From assembly GCF_028622875.1 (NCBI RefSeq), contig NZ_CP117709.1, positions 7,319,001 to 7,383,000 of the forward strand: DNA of 64,000 bases, given 5' to 3'. Made by a program: the position numbers and the translations under genes. The notes under the pieces are model-generated. The model was not told the DNA's origin. It saw nothing but the letters and a program-made list of their open reading frames with translations, and did no database searches. This DNA comes from Streptomyces sp. MMBL 11-1. Its GTDB lineage: Bacteria > Actinomycetota > Actinomycetes > Streptomycetales > Streptomycetaceae. Position 1 is the stretch's first letter. Every line of letters begins with the position of its first letter. Positions 1 to 9,481 of this stretch are shown here, piece by piece.

Positions 1-1
1 C

Positions 2-733
2 CGCGCCGCCCACGGGCTCCCCGAGTCCGGCGGCGCCGACGCCGACGGGCTGGTCAGGGTCGGCACGGCGCTGCTCCTCGCCCCCGGTTACGGCGACAAC
101 GAGAAGCTGCTGATTCGCCCGGCCGGCCTGGCAGGCTCCGACGACCCGGTGTTCGGCCTCGTCGAGGGCACCGTCAGCAGCCACGGCACCGGCGATCTGC
201 TCGCCCTGCGCGCACTGCTGGGAGAGGAGACCGACCTGCTGGCCACGGCGGGCGCCCCCGACGGCTCCCCGCCCCACCCGGCCCAGGACCCGACGCGTGC
301 GGTGCCGGACCTGGTGGCCGAGGCAGCCGACGCCCTCGGCCTGAGCGCGGACGCCTCCGCGCTCTACCTGATGCTGCTCGCCCTGCCCGACCCCACGGAC
401 CGCAACTGCGTCCGCTGGACCGGGTGGAAGCCGGCACGGGTCAAGAAGGCCCGTGCGGAACTCGCCGCCACCGACCTCGTCGTGGAGGCCAAACGCCCCC
501 GCGCCGGCCGCACGTTGTTCCTCCCCTGCGGCTGGCTGGAACGCCGTGCTCCCGGGCTGCCGCTGGAGACCTGGAAGGAACGCCTGTACCCCGTGGCAGG
601 GTCCGCCCGGACCGTGCCCCACCTCCCGGTGTCCGGGCTGTTCGCGGCCGCCTGGGCACGGGCGCGGGGCGGCGACGCCCCCGCCTTCGAAGAACTGGAC
701 ACCCGCGCAACCCGGAAGGGCCGCCGCCGATGA
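2..733 (+). CDS. C-terminal part of a YehI/DUF4132-like protein (5' end outside window)
   Basis: The reading frame is open from the left edge of the window to the TGA at 731-733, so only about 243 C-terminal residues are visible. The GTG at 149 is internal. The visible part is a soluble, mixed alpha/beta tail with a basic end (residues ATRKGRRR) and no membrane segment or signal. I do not recognise a catalytic motif. The assignment comes from context: the next genes are a MoxR ATPase, a YehM/VWA protein and a SWIM protein, and in enterobacterial yeh operons the first gene of this set is the large DUF4132 protein YehI. The stop overlaps the ATG of the next gene (ATGA at 730), which indicates translational coupling. 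It could be another large protein of the same cluster. Confidence 0.6.
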   Translation, partial: RAAHGLPESGGADADGLVRVGTALLLAPGYGDNEKLLIRPAGLAGSDDPVFGLVEGTVSSHGTGDLLALRALLGEETDLLATAGAPDGSPPHPAQDPTRAVPDLVAEAADALGLSADASALYLMLLALPDPTDRNCVRWTGWKPARVKKARAELAATDLVVEAKRPRAGRTLFLPCGWLERRAPGLPLETWKERLYPVAGSARTVPHLPVSGLFAAAWARARGGDAPAFEELDTRATRKGRRR

Positions 734-1968
734 CGAACGACGCCATGATCACCACGGACAGCACCACTACGGATAGCACCGCCACGGGCGGCGTCCCGGG
801 CCAGGCGACGGCGCCCGGCCGGGAGCGCCGCCAGATCACCCTTCCCGAGGACCGGTACGCCACCGAGCTGGCCTTCCTCGCCGCCCACGACCCCGGGCCC
901 CGGCCGCCCGGCTGGCTGCTCACCCCGCGTGCCGTCGTCACCTTCGTGACAGGCAGCGCGGGTGAGGCGCTGGGTCTGCCGAAGGGCGCCAGGCCCGGTG
1001 CCGGGGTACCGGGCCGCCTGGTGATCGAGCAGAAGTTCGTCGGCGAACGCGCCCTGGTCGAACGGTGTGTGGTCACCCTCGCCGGAGAGCGCGGACTTCT
1101 CCTCGTGGGCGAACCCGGCACCGCCAAGTCCATGCTCTCCGAACTGCTGTCGGCGGCCGTCTGCGGGACCAGCGCGCTCACCGTGCAGGGCACCGCGGGC
1201 ACCACCGAGGACCAGCTCAAGTACGGCTGGAACTACGCGCTGCTGCTCGCCCAGGGACCCACCGAGCAGGCCCTGGTGCCCTCCCCGGTTCTCACCGCCA
1301 TGACCCGGGGGGCCGTCGCGCGGGTCGAGGAGGTCACCCGCTGCCTGCCGGAGGTCCAGGACGCTCTCGTGTCGCTGCTCTCCGAACGGCGGATCGCCGT
1401 CCCCGAGCTCGCGGGCAGCGAGGGCGCCCAGGTGCACGCGGCCCCCGGGTTCACGCTCATCGCCACCGCCAACCTGCGGGACAAGGGAGTCTCGGAGATG
1501 TCCGCCGCGCTGAAGCGGCGCTTCAACTTCGAGACCGTGGGCCCCATCGGGGACGTGGACGCCGAGACCGCGCTCGTACGGCGCCAGTCGCGGGCGGCCG
1601 TCGAACGTGTGGGAGCCGCCTACCAGGTGGACGACGCGGTCCTCGAAGCGCTGGTCACCGCCTTCCGGGACCTGCGCGAGGGCCGCTCCGTGGAAGGCTG
1701 GGAGGTCGAGCGCCCCTCCACGGTGATGAGCACGGCGGAGGCGGTCTCCGTCGCGGGCTCCCTGGGTCTGGCCGCCGCCTACTTCCCCGGCGACCGGGAC
1801 GTGCTCTCCCTCCTGCCCGGCCATATCCTCGGCGTCGTCCGAAAGGACGACCCCGCCGACGCGGCACGGCTGCTGGGGTACTGGGACGGCCCGGTGCGCA
1901 GGCGCGCCGAGCAGGGGTCGGCCACCTGGCGTGCCCTGTGGGACCTGCGCGCGGTGCTGGAGAACTGA
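730..1968 (+). CDS. MoxR-type AAA+ ATPase (YehL-like)
   Basis: A 412-aa cytosolic AAA+ ATPase. The Walker A motif GEPGTAKS covers residues 127-134. The Walker B region reads ARVEEV, with Glu where many MoxR proteins have Asp-Glu, and is followed by the family-typical stretch CLPEVQDAL and a sensor region TLIATANLRD. MoxR ATPases usually act as chaperones that remodel or insert cofactors into a partner encoded next to them with a VWA domain, and a VWA protein follows here. The start at ATG 730 overlaps the previous stop. The frame is also open further upstream (from 424), but that part lies inside the preceding gene and is not plausible. The N-terminus is Thr/Ser-rich and probably disordered. 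The substrate is unknown. Confidence 0.9.
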   Translation: MTNDAMITTDSTTTDSTATGGVPGQATAPGRERRQITLPEDRYATELAFLAAHDPGPRPPGWLLTPRAVVTFVTGSAGEALGLPKGARPGAGVPGRLVIEQKFVGERALVERCVVTLAGERGLLLVGEPGTAKSMLSELLSAAVCGTSALTVQGTAGTTEDQLKYGWNYALLLAQGPTEQALVPSPVLTAMTRGAVARVEEVTRCLPEVQDALVSLLSERRIAVPELAGSEGAQVHAAPGFTLIATANLRDKGVSEMSAALKRRFNFETVGPIGDVDAETALVRRQSRAAVERVGAAYQVDDAVLEALVTAFRDLREGRSVEGWEVERPSTVMSTAEAVSVAGSLGLAAAYFPGDRDVLSLLPGHILGVVRKDDPADAARLLGYWDGPVRRRAEQGSATWRALWDLRAVLEN

Positions 1969-1971
1969 CGG

Positions 1972-4900
1972 ATGAGCGAGTCGACCATCCCCGAGACACG
2001 GTCCGCCGCGGAGGTGGTGCCCCCGACGGAGGCGCCGCCCACCGGCCCCGTGCCGGGCCCCGCTTCCCCGGCCCGGGGCCCGGCGGCAGCGCCCGCCGCC
2101 CCGGCTTCCGGGCCCACCACCTCGGAAGCCGCGGTCGCCGCCCTCGCGGCGACCGGCCCGGGGCTGCCGTTCCTGATCGGGGTGCGTCACCACGCGCCCT
2201 CGCTGGCGGCAGCACTGCCGGCACTGCTCGACGCGGCGGCCCCCGACGTCCTCCTCGTCGAGCTGCCCGCCGAGTTCCAGCCCTGGCTGGGCTGGCTCGC
2301 CCACGAGGAGACCGAGGCACCGGTAGCGCTGGCCGCCGTACCCGCCGACGGGCCCGGAGCCGGTTCGGACGGCGAACGGGGTCCGGCCTTCTACCCGTTC
2401 GCGGACTTCTCGCCGGAACTGGTCGCCCTGCGCTGGGCGGCGAGAAACGGAGTCCCGGCGGTGGCCTGCGATCTGCCGCTGGCCGACCGCGCGTGGCAGG
2501 GGGGCGGCCCCGACACCCCCGTTCCTGTCCCCAGCGCCGAGTCCGCGACCGGGCCGGGGGAGGGGCGCGGGCTGTCCGCCGCGCTCCGGTCCCGGCTCAC
2601 AGGCCGGGACGGCGACGACCTGTGGGACCGACTGGTGGAGGCCCTCGCGCCCGGCTCGACACCCGAGGCGCTCCGCCGCGCCGCCCTGCTCACCGGCTGG
2701 GCGCTGCGCCACGAGGCCGAGGCGCGGGGCGGCGTGCAGGGCACGGACCTGGTGCGCGAGGCGTGCATGCGCCGACATGTCGCCGAAGCCCTGGCGAGCG
2801 GGCGGCGGCCCGCCGTGGTGGTGGGAGCCTTCCACACCCCGGCGCTGCTGCCGTCCGCCGCCGAGACCGCCGGAGGTCCCGCACCGGAAGCACCGGAAGC
2901 ACCGGAAGCACCGGAAGCGCAGGCACCACCGGCAGCACCGGACCGGCCCCCCGTGCCGGAGCCGGGTGGCCACAGGCAGGGCACCGCGGGGACGACGGCG
3001 TGCACGGTCTCCCTGGTCCCGTACACGTACCCGCTGCTCGACTCACGCTCCGGCTACCCGGCCGGCATCCGGGACCCGGAGTGGCAGCACACCGTCCTGG
3101 ACGCCGCCGGGGACCCGGCGGCACTGCACGAGGCGCTGATCCGCACCGCGGTCCGCCTCTGCGCCGCTCTGCGTGAACAGGGCCACCCCTACGGTCCTGC
3201 GGACGGCCGGGAGATCGTACGGGTGGCCGGCGACCTGGCCCGGCTGCGCGGCCTGCCGGCCCCCGGCCGCGGTGAGCTCCTGGAAGCCGTGCAGACGGTG
3301 CTGGGGCGCGGCGAGACCTACGGCACCGGCCGCGCCGTCGCCCGCGCCCTCGAACGCGTACTCGTCGGAGCCCGCACCGGACGGCCCGCACCCGCCGCTC
3401 CGCGCAGCGGACTGGGCCCCGCCGTGGAGGCCGAGACCGAGGCGCTCGGGCTCCCCGGGCCGACGGACACGCACGAGAAGGCACCGCGCGACCTCCGGCT
3501 CGACCCGGCGCGCTCCAGCCTGGACCGACGCCGCGAACTGCTGCTGCGCAGGCTGACGGTGTGCGGCATCCCGTACGCGCGGGAGCAGGGCGTGGCCGGT
3601 GCGGCGGGCAGCGAAGGACTCACGACGCGCTGGCAGGTGCGGTGGACCCCGGCGACAGCCGCGATGCTCACCGCGGCCGGAGCCCGCGGCGTCACCCCGG
3701 CCCAGGCGGCCGAAGGCGTACTGCGGCAGCGGCACGCGGCCGAGCGCGCGGAGGGCGGCCCGACGGCCGCCCAGGTCGTGGGCGGCCTCACCGGTGCCGC
3801 CGAGTGCGGGCTCCCCGCCCTGGCCGACGAACGCCTGACGGAACTCGCGGCCGTCCTCCCCGCGAGCGGCACCCTTCCCGAACTCCTCTCCGGACTCGAC
3901 CTGCTGGACCGCCTCGACGCCGGCCACCTGCCGGGCTCGGGCCTGCCCGACGCCACCGCGAAGCCGGACGCGACGGCCACCGCACGAGCCGCCCGCACCG
4001 CGCACGTGGCCGAGCTCCTGACCTCGGCCGCGGTACGCCAGGTCGACGGTCTGACCGGCTCCGAGGACCCCGAGGACGCCCGGGCGCTCCTCGAACTGGC
4101 CCAGCGGGCCGACCGCGTGGGCGGCATCCGGCTCACCGACGCCCTCGCCCGGCTGGCCGCCGACGGCACCCCGTTGATCGCCGCGGCCGCCGGAGCGGTC
4201 AGGGTGCTCACGGGCCACGAAGAGGCGGAGGCCTTCGGGGGACGCGTCGCCTCCTGGGTGGACGGAGCCGTGGACAGCTCCTCCAGGGCTGCGCTCACCG
4301 CCCGGCTCACCGGCGTCCTGACGGTGGCGGGCCCGCTCCTGACCGTCGGGGTCGGCGCCCTGGACCCGCTGCTGCACCGGGTCGTCGAGCTGGACGACAC
4401 CGCGTTCCTGGCCCGGCTGCCGGCCCTGCGCGGTGGCTTCGACACCCTGAGCCCGGCCGCCCGGGACCGGCTGCTGGACACCGTCGAGGAGCGGCTCGGC
4501 GAACGGGTCGACACCCTCGACGCGGACGACCCGGCCGAGCTGGCCCGCCGGACGACTGCCGACCTCGCGGCCCGCCGGCTCCTGACCGGCCTCGGCCTGC
4601 CCGTCCCGCCACCCGCGCGCGACGACCGGACCCCACAGCCGCCCGACCGCCCCACCGCGGCGAGCCCCACCGCCGCACCCGACGCCGAGGCCGCCACCGC
4701 GTCCGCTGTCGTACCCTCCGCCGAGGACGCCACCGCGCCCGTCCTCGTACCCTCCAGCCAGGACGCCCCCGCGCGGACCCTCGCGCCCGCCGACCGCTGG
4801 AGGCTCGTGCTCGGCAGGCGCGCTGACCAACTCCCCTCCGGGGCCGCCCGCCTGGCGACCGCTCTGGACGAGCTCTACGGCGCGGGGCACGGCGAGGGAT

Positions 4901-5892
4901 CCCGCGGCGGCCTGCCCGGTCACGGCGGCTCCGGACCGCGCGGTGGCCGGGAGCCGTCCTTCCCCGGAGTCCGCGAGTGGTCCGAGGAACTGGCCGCGCT
5001 GTTCGGCCCCGGCGTCCGCGAGGAGGTCCTCGCAGCGGCAGCCGGTACAGGACGGCAGGACATCCTCGCCGAAATCGACCCGACAGCCGTCACCCCCTCC
5101 GTGGAACTGCTCCGGACGATCCTGCGGTACGCCGGCGGGCTCCCCGAAGCCCGCCTCGCGGCGCTCCGGCCCCTGGTCCGCCACCTGGTCGACGAGCTGA
5201 CCCGCCAGCTCGCCACCCGGCTGCGGCCCGCCCTCACCGGTACGATGCTGGCCCGGCCCACCCGCCGCCCCGGCGGCAGGCTCGACCTGCCGCGCACGCT
5301 GCGCGCCAACCTGGCCACCGCTCGCCGCACGGCCGACGGTCCGATCCAGGTGATCCCGGAGAAGCCCGTGTTCCGCAGTCGCGCCCGCCGGTCGGCCGAC
5401 TGGCGTCTGATCCTGGTCACCGACGTCTCCGGATCCATGGAGTCGTCCACGATCTGGTCCGCGCTGACCGCCTCCGTGCTCGCCGGAGTGCCGGCCCTGA
5501 GCACCCATTTCCTGGCCTTCTCCACGGAGGTCGTCGACCTCACCGGCCATGTGCACGATCCCCTCTCCCTCCTGCTGGAGGTCAGCGTGGGCGGGGGCAC
5601 GCACATCGCCGCGGGGCTGCGGCACGCCCGCAGCCTGATCGCGGTGCCCAGTCGCACCCTCGTCGTCGTCATCAGCGACTTCGAGGAGGGCGCGCCGCTC
5701 GCCGGGCTGCTGGCCGAGGTGCGGGATCTGGTATCCACCGGCTGCCATGTGCTCGGGTGCGCGAGTCTCGACGACGCCGGCCGGCCCCGCTACTCGACGG
5801 GCGTCGCCGGGCAACTCGTGGCCGCCGGCATGCCCGTGGCCGCCCTCAGCCCACTCGAACTGGCCCGCTGGATAGGGGAGAAGACCGCATGA
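1972..5892 (+). CDS. Fused DUF5682 (YehM-like) and VWA (YehP-like) protein
   Basis: 1306 aa. After a Pro/Ala-rich leader (about residues 1-60), residues about 63-430 resemble DUF5682, with a GVRHHAPS motif and the block LLVELPAEFQ. The middle of the chain is Ala/Leu-rich helical. The C-terminus (about 1140-1300) is a von Willebrand factor A domain with a complete MIDAS: DVSGS at 1151-1155, then a GGGTHI segment and SDFEEG. In E. coli the YehM and YehP functions are separate genes; here they are one chain. The protein is likely the adaptor or substrate partner of the MoxR ATPase. The start is 3 nt after the previous stop and the stop overlaps the next ATG, so all four genes form one operon. 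Residues about 304-315 contain an EAP repeat. Confidence 0.85.
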   Translation: MSESTIPETRSAAEVVPPTEAPPTGPVPGPASPARGPAAAPAAPASGPTTSEAAVAALAATGPGLPFLIGVRHHAPSLAAALPALLDAAAPDVLLVELPAEFQPWLGWLAHEETEAPVALAAVPADGPGAGSDGERGPAFYPFADFSPELVALRWAARNGVPAVACDLPLADRAWQGGGPDTPVPVPSAESATGPGEGRGLSAALRSRLTGRDGDDLWDRLVEALAPGSTPEALRRAALLTGWALRHEAEARGGVQGTDLVREACMRRHVAEALASGRRPAVVVGAFHTPALLPSAAETAGGPAPEAPEAPEAPEAQAPPAAPDRPPVPEPGGHRQGTAGTTACTVSLVPYTYPLLDSRSGYPAGIRDPEWQHTVLDAAGDPAALHEALIRTAVRLCAALREQGHPYGPADGREIVRVAGDLARLRGLPAPGRGELLEAVQTVLGRGETYGTGRAVARALERVLVGARTGRPAPAAPRSGLGPAVEAETEALGLPGPTDTHEKAPRDLRLDPARSSLDRRRELLLRRLTVCGIPYAREQGVAGAAGSEGLTTRWQVRWTPATAAMLTAAGARGVTPAQAAEGVLRQRHAAERAEGGPTAAQVVGGLTGAAECGLPALADERLTELAAVLPASGTLPELLSGLDLLDRLDAGHLPGSGLPDATAKPDATATARAARTAHVAELLTSAAVRQVDGLTGSEDPEDARALLELAQRADRVGGIRLTDALARLAADGTPLIAAAAGAVRVLTGHEEAEAFGGRVASWVDGAVDSSSRAALTARLTGVLTVAGPLLTVGVGALDPLLHRVVELDDTAFLARLPALRGGFDTLSPAARDRLLDTVEERLGERVDTLDADDPAELARRTTADLAARRLLTGLGLPVPPPARDDRTPQPPDRPTAASPTAAPDAEAATASAVVPSAEDATAPVLVPSSQDAPARTLAPADRWRLVLGRRADQLPSGAARLATALDELYGAGHGEGSRGGLPGHGGSGPRGGREPSFPGVREWSEELAALFGPGVREEVLAAAAGTGRQDILAEIDPTAVTPSVELLRTILRYAGGLPEARLAALRPLVRHLVDELTRQLATRLRPALTGTMLARPTRRPGGRLDLPRTLRANLATARRTADGPIQVIPEKPVFRSRARRSADWRLILVTDVSGSMESSTIWSALTASVLAGVPALSTHFLAFSTEVVDLTGHVHDPLSLLLEVSVGGGTHIAAGLRHARSLIAVPSRTLVVVISDFEEGAPLAGLLAEVRDLVSTGCHVLGCASLDDAGRPRYSTGVAGQLVAAGMPVAALSPLELARWIGEKTA
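2881..2916 (+). repeat. Four exact copies of a 9-bp unit inside the VWA gene
   Basis: The unit gcaccggaa occurs four times in tandem and encodes (A-P-E)n. The unit length is a multiple of three, so gain or loss of copies would only change linker length. It lies between the DUF5682-like part and the next conserved block. Confidence 0.9.
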
Positions 5893-7724
5893 CCGCCGCC
5901 CAGTTTCCCCCTGTCGCGCCGGAGGTCACGGCCACCCTCGTGGAGGACCTCTCGCCCCGGCTGCGCAAGCGCCTGGACGCGGCCGTCACCAAGCTCGGCG
6001 CCCGCCCGACGCGCCGCGACGGGGACACGGTGACCATCGAGGTCGACGACGAGACGGAGCTGCGCCTGCACGCCCCGGGCGGCGTGGTGGCGACGACGGA
6101 CGCCATCACCTGCGGTTGCCTCCTCGCCCCGGCCTGTGTCCACCGGGCGGCCGCCGCCTGCGCCGCCCCCGCGGCGGACCCGCCGCCGGAGTGCGCCGGC
6201 CGGCCCACCACCGCGGCGCCCGAACCCACCTCCGTAACGGACCCCGCCTCCGCGACCGGCCCCGCTCCCGTAACCGGTACCGCCGCCGACTCCGACACCC
6301 CGCCCGAGGTGGCGAGCCCGTCCCGGCGTGCCGCCGCCGACGCCCTGTGGTCGGCGGGCGCCGCCGTGCTGGAGGCCGGTGTCGACGGGGCCGGTGCCGT
6401 CGCCCAGTCGGCGCTCCTGCGCGCCGCGCACACCGCCCGGCTCCGGCAACTGCCGCGTGCCGCGGGCGCCGCGCTGTCCGTCGTCACGCTGCTGCGCGCG
6501 GCCCGTGCCGGCGATCCGTCCTACCGCACCGCCGACCTCGTCACGGCCCTGGCCGAACTCCTGGGCACCGCACACCGAGTGAAGACGGCGTCCGGGCCGG
6601 AGCTGGCCGCGGCCATGGGCCGGGCGCGCCGCCCGTACAGCCCGGACGGCTCGCTGCGCCTGTACGGCCTGTTCACCGAGCCCGTCGTCACCGACTCGGG
6701 CCATGGCGGGGTCCGCACCTGGGTCGCCGGGTCCGACGGCCGTCTCTTCACGGTCGGCGATGTGGCGCCCGGCGGCGTCGGACGCGCCCTGGGCGTGGCC
6801 GACCGGGCCGTGCGCCTGGGGGACTGCGCGCTCACCCACCGGGAGCTGGGCCGGGCCGGCCTGGCGGTCTCCGGGGCGACGGTCTCGCCGGACGGCAGAC
6901 TGGGCGCCGGGCAGGGCGTCAAGGCCGTTACCGCCCGGGGCGCGGCGTGGACGGAGCCGCCGCTCGCAGCGCTGTGGGAGACGCCGCCCTCCGAACAGGC
7001 CGCCCGCGCCCTGCGGTCGGCCTCCCGTTACGCGGATCCGGAGGGCGGCGGCAGCGACCTGCTCTTCCTGGACGTCGAACTCCTCGGCGCGGTCAGGGAG
7101 TCGGGCGGCTCCTGCCTGCTCGCGCGGTGCGAGGGAGGCGTTCTCGTCCGGCTCACCGTCGCCGACGACGACCCCGCGCTGGCCCACCGTGACAACGTGA
7201 TGCTGCTGGCCGCGGCGCCGGGGACACGGCTCAGAATCATCGGCCGCCTGGTGCCCGCCCCTCACCCCCGGCTCACTCTCCTCGCCTGCTCGCACCTCTC
7301 CGGCGAGGGCACGATCGACCTCGGCTTCGACCGCCTGCGCCGTGCCGACCTCCCGGACCCGACCGCCCCCGTCCACCCCGCCCCGCTCCAGCCCGGCGGG
7401 TCCGGCGCCCACTCGCCCCTGTACCTCCTGGAGCGCCGGGTCGAACAGACGGTCCCGGCGGGCCGCGCCGCCCTCGGCATGCTCGGCGACGTCACCGCCG
7501 AGACCCGGCGAATCCGCCGCGCCGGTCTCCCCACGGCCGCCGGACTCCTCACCGCCCTGTGTGCCTCTGCGGCCCAACGCGGTCGCGATTCTTTCGGCCG
7601 CCTGCTCCCTGCCGACACCGACGGCTTCGCCACTCACTGGCTGGCCGCCGCCCGCTACACGGCCGCCGTCGCCGAATCCCTGTGCTCGGCGGCCTGGGAA
7701 CCGACTCAGGAGGAGGTTCGATAG
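5889..7724 (+). CDS. SWIM zinc-finger protein (YehQ-like)
   Basis: 611 aa. It has a SWIM zinc-binding motif of the form CxC...CxH at C75, C77, C83 and H85 (segment CGCLLAPACVH). SWIM domains bind nucleic acid or protein and occur with MoxR/VWA cassettes. A Pro/Thr-rich linker (about 95-145) separates the finger from an Ala-rich alpha/beta region of unknown role. ATG 5889 overlaps the previous TGA; the frame is open upstream (from 4977), but only within the VWA gene. The frame ends at TAG 7722-7724 and then stays open in the same frame to a TGA at 7827, so the protein may have lost its natural C-terminus. It is the last gene of the yeh-like operon. Confidence 0.85.
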   Translation: MTAAQFPPVAPEVTATLVEDLSPRLRKRLDAAVTKLGARPTRRDGDTVTIEVDDETELRLHAPGGVVATTDAITCGCLLAPACVHRAAAACAAPAADPPPECAGRPTTAAPEPTSVTDPASATGPAPVTGTAADSDTPPEVASPSRRAAADALWSAGAAVLEAGVDGAGAVAQSALLRAAHTARLRQLPRAAGAALSVVTLLRAARAGDPSYRTADLVTALAELLGTAHRVKTASGPELAAAMGRARRPYSPDGSLRLYGLFTEPVVTDSGHGGVRTWVAGSDGRLFTVGDVAPGGVGRALGVADRAVRLGDCALTHRELGRAGLAVSGATVSPDGRLGAGQGVKAVTARGAAWTEPPLAALWETPPSEQAARALRSASRYADPEGGGSDLLFLDVELLGAVRESGGSCLLARCEGGVLVRLTVADDDPALAHRDNVMLLAAAPGTRLRIIGRLVPAPHPRLTLLACSHLSGEGTIDLGFDRLRRADLPDPTAPVHPAPLQPGGSGAHSPLYLLERRVEQTVPAGRAALGMLGDVTAETRRIRRAGLPTAAGLLTALCASAAQRGRDSFGRLLPADTDGFATHWLAAARYTAAVAESLCSAAWEPTQEEVR

Positions 7725-7889
7725 GCGGTGCTCGTCAGGATCCTCGGCGACTGCCGGCAACGAGGCAACGGCCTCCACCACGCCGTCCAGGCCGTTGCCG
7801 CACTCCACGACCACGCCCTGTCCGCATGATCCCCAAGGGCACAGAACGCAGCGTCACCCGACCGATCCCAGGCTCTTCTGCAACACGCT
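7725..7889 (+). other. Short in-frame extension or micro-ORF after the SWIM gene
   Basis: A GTG at 7728 opens 33 codons ending at TGA 7827-7829, in the same frame as the SWIM gene just past its TAG. A GGAGGAGG sequence at 7709-7716 lies 11 nt before that GTG. The peptide is amphipathic and helix-like (for example HHAVQAVAALHDHALSA). It could be the original tail of the SWIM protein cut off by a nonsense change, or a coupled micro-ORF. No clear terminator is visible between 7830 and 7889, where the convergent DUF899 gene ends. Confidence 0.3.
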
Positions 7890-8606
7890 TCAGCCGCCGT
7901 AGTCGTCGTGGTGGCGGACCCAGTCCATGATCCCGGACTCCTCCTGGCGCCCGAGGGGAGTCAGGTCCAGGTAATTGAAGGTGCCGTTGAGGAGATCGGT
8001 GCCACGCGAGTAGGTGGAGTAGGTGTGAAACACGCGGTCGTCCTCGCGGAGGAAGACACTCAGGCCGTGCTGCTCGCCGCTCAGGGCCCAGGATCCGATT
8101 CCGGCCTCCCGCAGTTCCTCCTTCGTGCGGAAGTTGAAGAGTACGGGGGTCACGGATTCATCCATGGTCACGTGGAAATCATGGTTGAACGACGTTCCAT
8201 GGGAGGAAAACCAGGGAAAAGTCCACTTCATGCGTTCACGGAATTTCGTGATCTTCGCGAGAGGTGCGCGCGAGACCGCGGCGAAGGATGTTCGGGCGGC
8301 ATGCAAATGCGCCAAGTGGCCGATGTTGTCCGCGAGGAGGGAGCATCCGGTACAGCCGGCATCCCAGTCGGGTCCCAGCATGAAGTGGTAGACGATGAGT
8401 TGACTGCGACCGTCGAACAGGTCGACGAGGCTTGCCGTGCCGTCCGGGCCGTCGAAGACGTACGGCTCGGTGATCTCGACCATGGGCAAGGCCCGGCGCT
8501 GCGCGCTGAGCGCGTCCCGTTCCCGGTCGAACTGCTTCTCCCGCGCCAGCAGTTCCTTCCGGGCCGCTAACCACTCGTCTCTCGACACAATCGCCGGACT
8601 CTTCAT
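7890..8606 (-). CDS. DUF899 family thioredoxin-like protein
   Basis: 238 aa, the usual length for DUF899. The fold is predicted thioredoxin-like, with the family hallmark YHFMLGPDWDAGCTGCS, in which two cysteines sit in the position of a redox centre, followed by the SLLADNIGH block. Family members are annotated as predicted dithiol-disulfide oxidoreductases; the physiological substrate is not known. There is no signal peptide, so it is cytosolic. ATG at 8606 is preceded in the minus direction by a purine-rich GGGGA site. It is transcribed divergently from the hydrolase at 8682, and the short gap between them carries both promoters. Confidence 0.9.
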   Translation of the reverse strand: MKSPAIVSRDEWLAARKELLAREKQFDRERDALSAQRRALPMVEITEPYVFDGPDGTASLVDLFDGRSQLIVYHFMLGPDWDAGCTGCSLLADNIGHLAHLHAARTSFAAVSRAPLAKITKFRERMKWTFPWFSSHGTSFNHDFHVTMDESVTPVLFNFRTKEELREAGIGSWALSGEQHGLSVFLREDDRVFHTYSTYSRGTDLLNGTFNYLDLTPLGRQEESGIMDWVRHHDDYGG

Positions 8607-8681
8607 TCCGATCCCCGCTTTCGTTGTACATTCCCAGCAACCGGAACTCTATGTGAGGAGGCGGGAGCGCTGGCTGCCGTT

Positions 8682-9341
8682 GTGCTCGTTCATGGCCTGT
8701 ACCACCGTCCCGAGCACTTCGACAAGGTGACGGAACGCTTGCGGACCGAAGGAATCGAGGTCGTCGCTCCCGAACTCCACCGAGGCTCGCTCCCCGCCGA
8801 CACCGCGGCGGTCCAGGCCGCCGTCGACTCACTGGCGGAGCCTCCTCTCGTGCTCGGCCACTCCTACGGCGGGTCGGTGATCACCGGAGTGCGCGGAGCG
8901 GGACATCTGGTCTATCTGACGGCCTTCGTACCGGACACCGGCGAAAGCGCTGCCACCCTGAGCGGGGCGTCGCCGCGACTCCAGGAGGCGATCACACCCG
9001 AGCCCGACGGATCGACCAGTCTGCGTCCCGACCTTGCCGCCGAGGCTCTCTACCACGGCTGCTCCGAACCCCTCGTCGACTGGGCGGTCGGCCTGCTCCG
9101 TCCGCAGGCCCGGGGCTGCGCCCGAGGGGTCCCGACGCATCACGGCTGGAAGGACACGCCCTCCACCTACGTGGTCTGCGGCCAGGACCGGGTCCTCGAT
9201 CCCGCTCTGCAACGGAAGATGGCCTCGCGCTGCACCGACATACGTGAGTGGCCGACGGGCCATTCGCCGTTCGTCGGGCACCCCGGGCTCCTGCTGGAAC
9301 TCCTGAGCGAACTCCTCGCCGCCACTACCCCGCGGAAGTGA
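8682..9341 (+). CDS. Alpha/beta-hydrolase fold protein
   Basis: 219 aa. The nucleophile elbow GHSYGG places the catalytic Ser at residue 61. A Gly-His pair for the oxyanion hole lies in LVHGLY near the N-terminus. The likely acid is the Asp in CGQDRVLDP and the catalytic His is in TGHSPF. The protein is short and cytosolic, of the type that cleaves small esters or amides; the substrate is unknown. The start is uncertain. GTG 8682 begins inside the first beta-strand, whereas an unusual CTG at 8670 would give M-A-A-V-V-L-V-H-G and sits 8 nt after a strong GAGGAGG at 8655-8661. I list the conventional GTG. Confidence 0.85.
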   Translation: MLVHGLYHRPEHFDKVTERLRTEGIEVVAPELHRGSLPADTAAVQAAVDSLAEPPLVLGHSYGGSVITGVRGAGHLVYLTAFVPDTGESAATLSGASPRLQEAITPEPDGSTSLRPDLAAEALYHGCSEPLVDWAVGLLRPQARGCARGVPTHHGWKDTPSTYVVCGQDRVLDPALQRKMASRCTDIREWPTGHSPFVGHPGLLLELLSELLAATTPRK

Positions 9342-9481
9342 GACGGGGAAGGCGCCGCCACCACGCTCCCTCCGCCGCCCGGAGGGCCGTGAAGCTCAGC
9401 GGGCAGCCGCGCGGTGGGACCGGCGCGCGCCGGGCGTACGGTCGGCGTTGACCGATCCGTCACGGCCCCTGACGTCAGGGC

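Noticed and set aside
364..2973. Long minus-strand open frame opposite the MoxR and VWA genes
   Set aside because: Low-complexity Arg/Gly translation without motifs. The plus-strand genes with Walker and MIDAS motifs explain the region.
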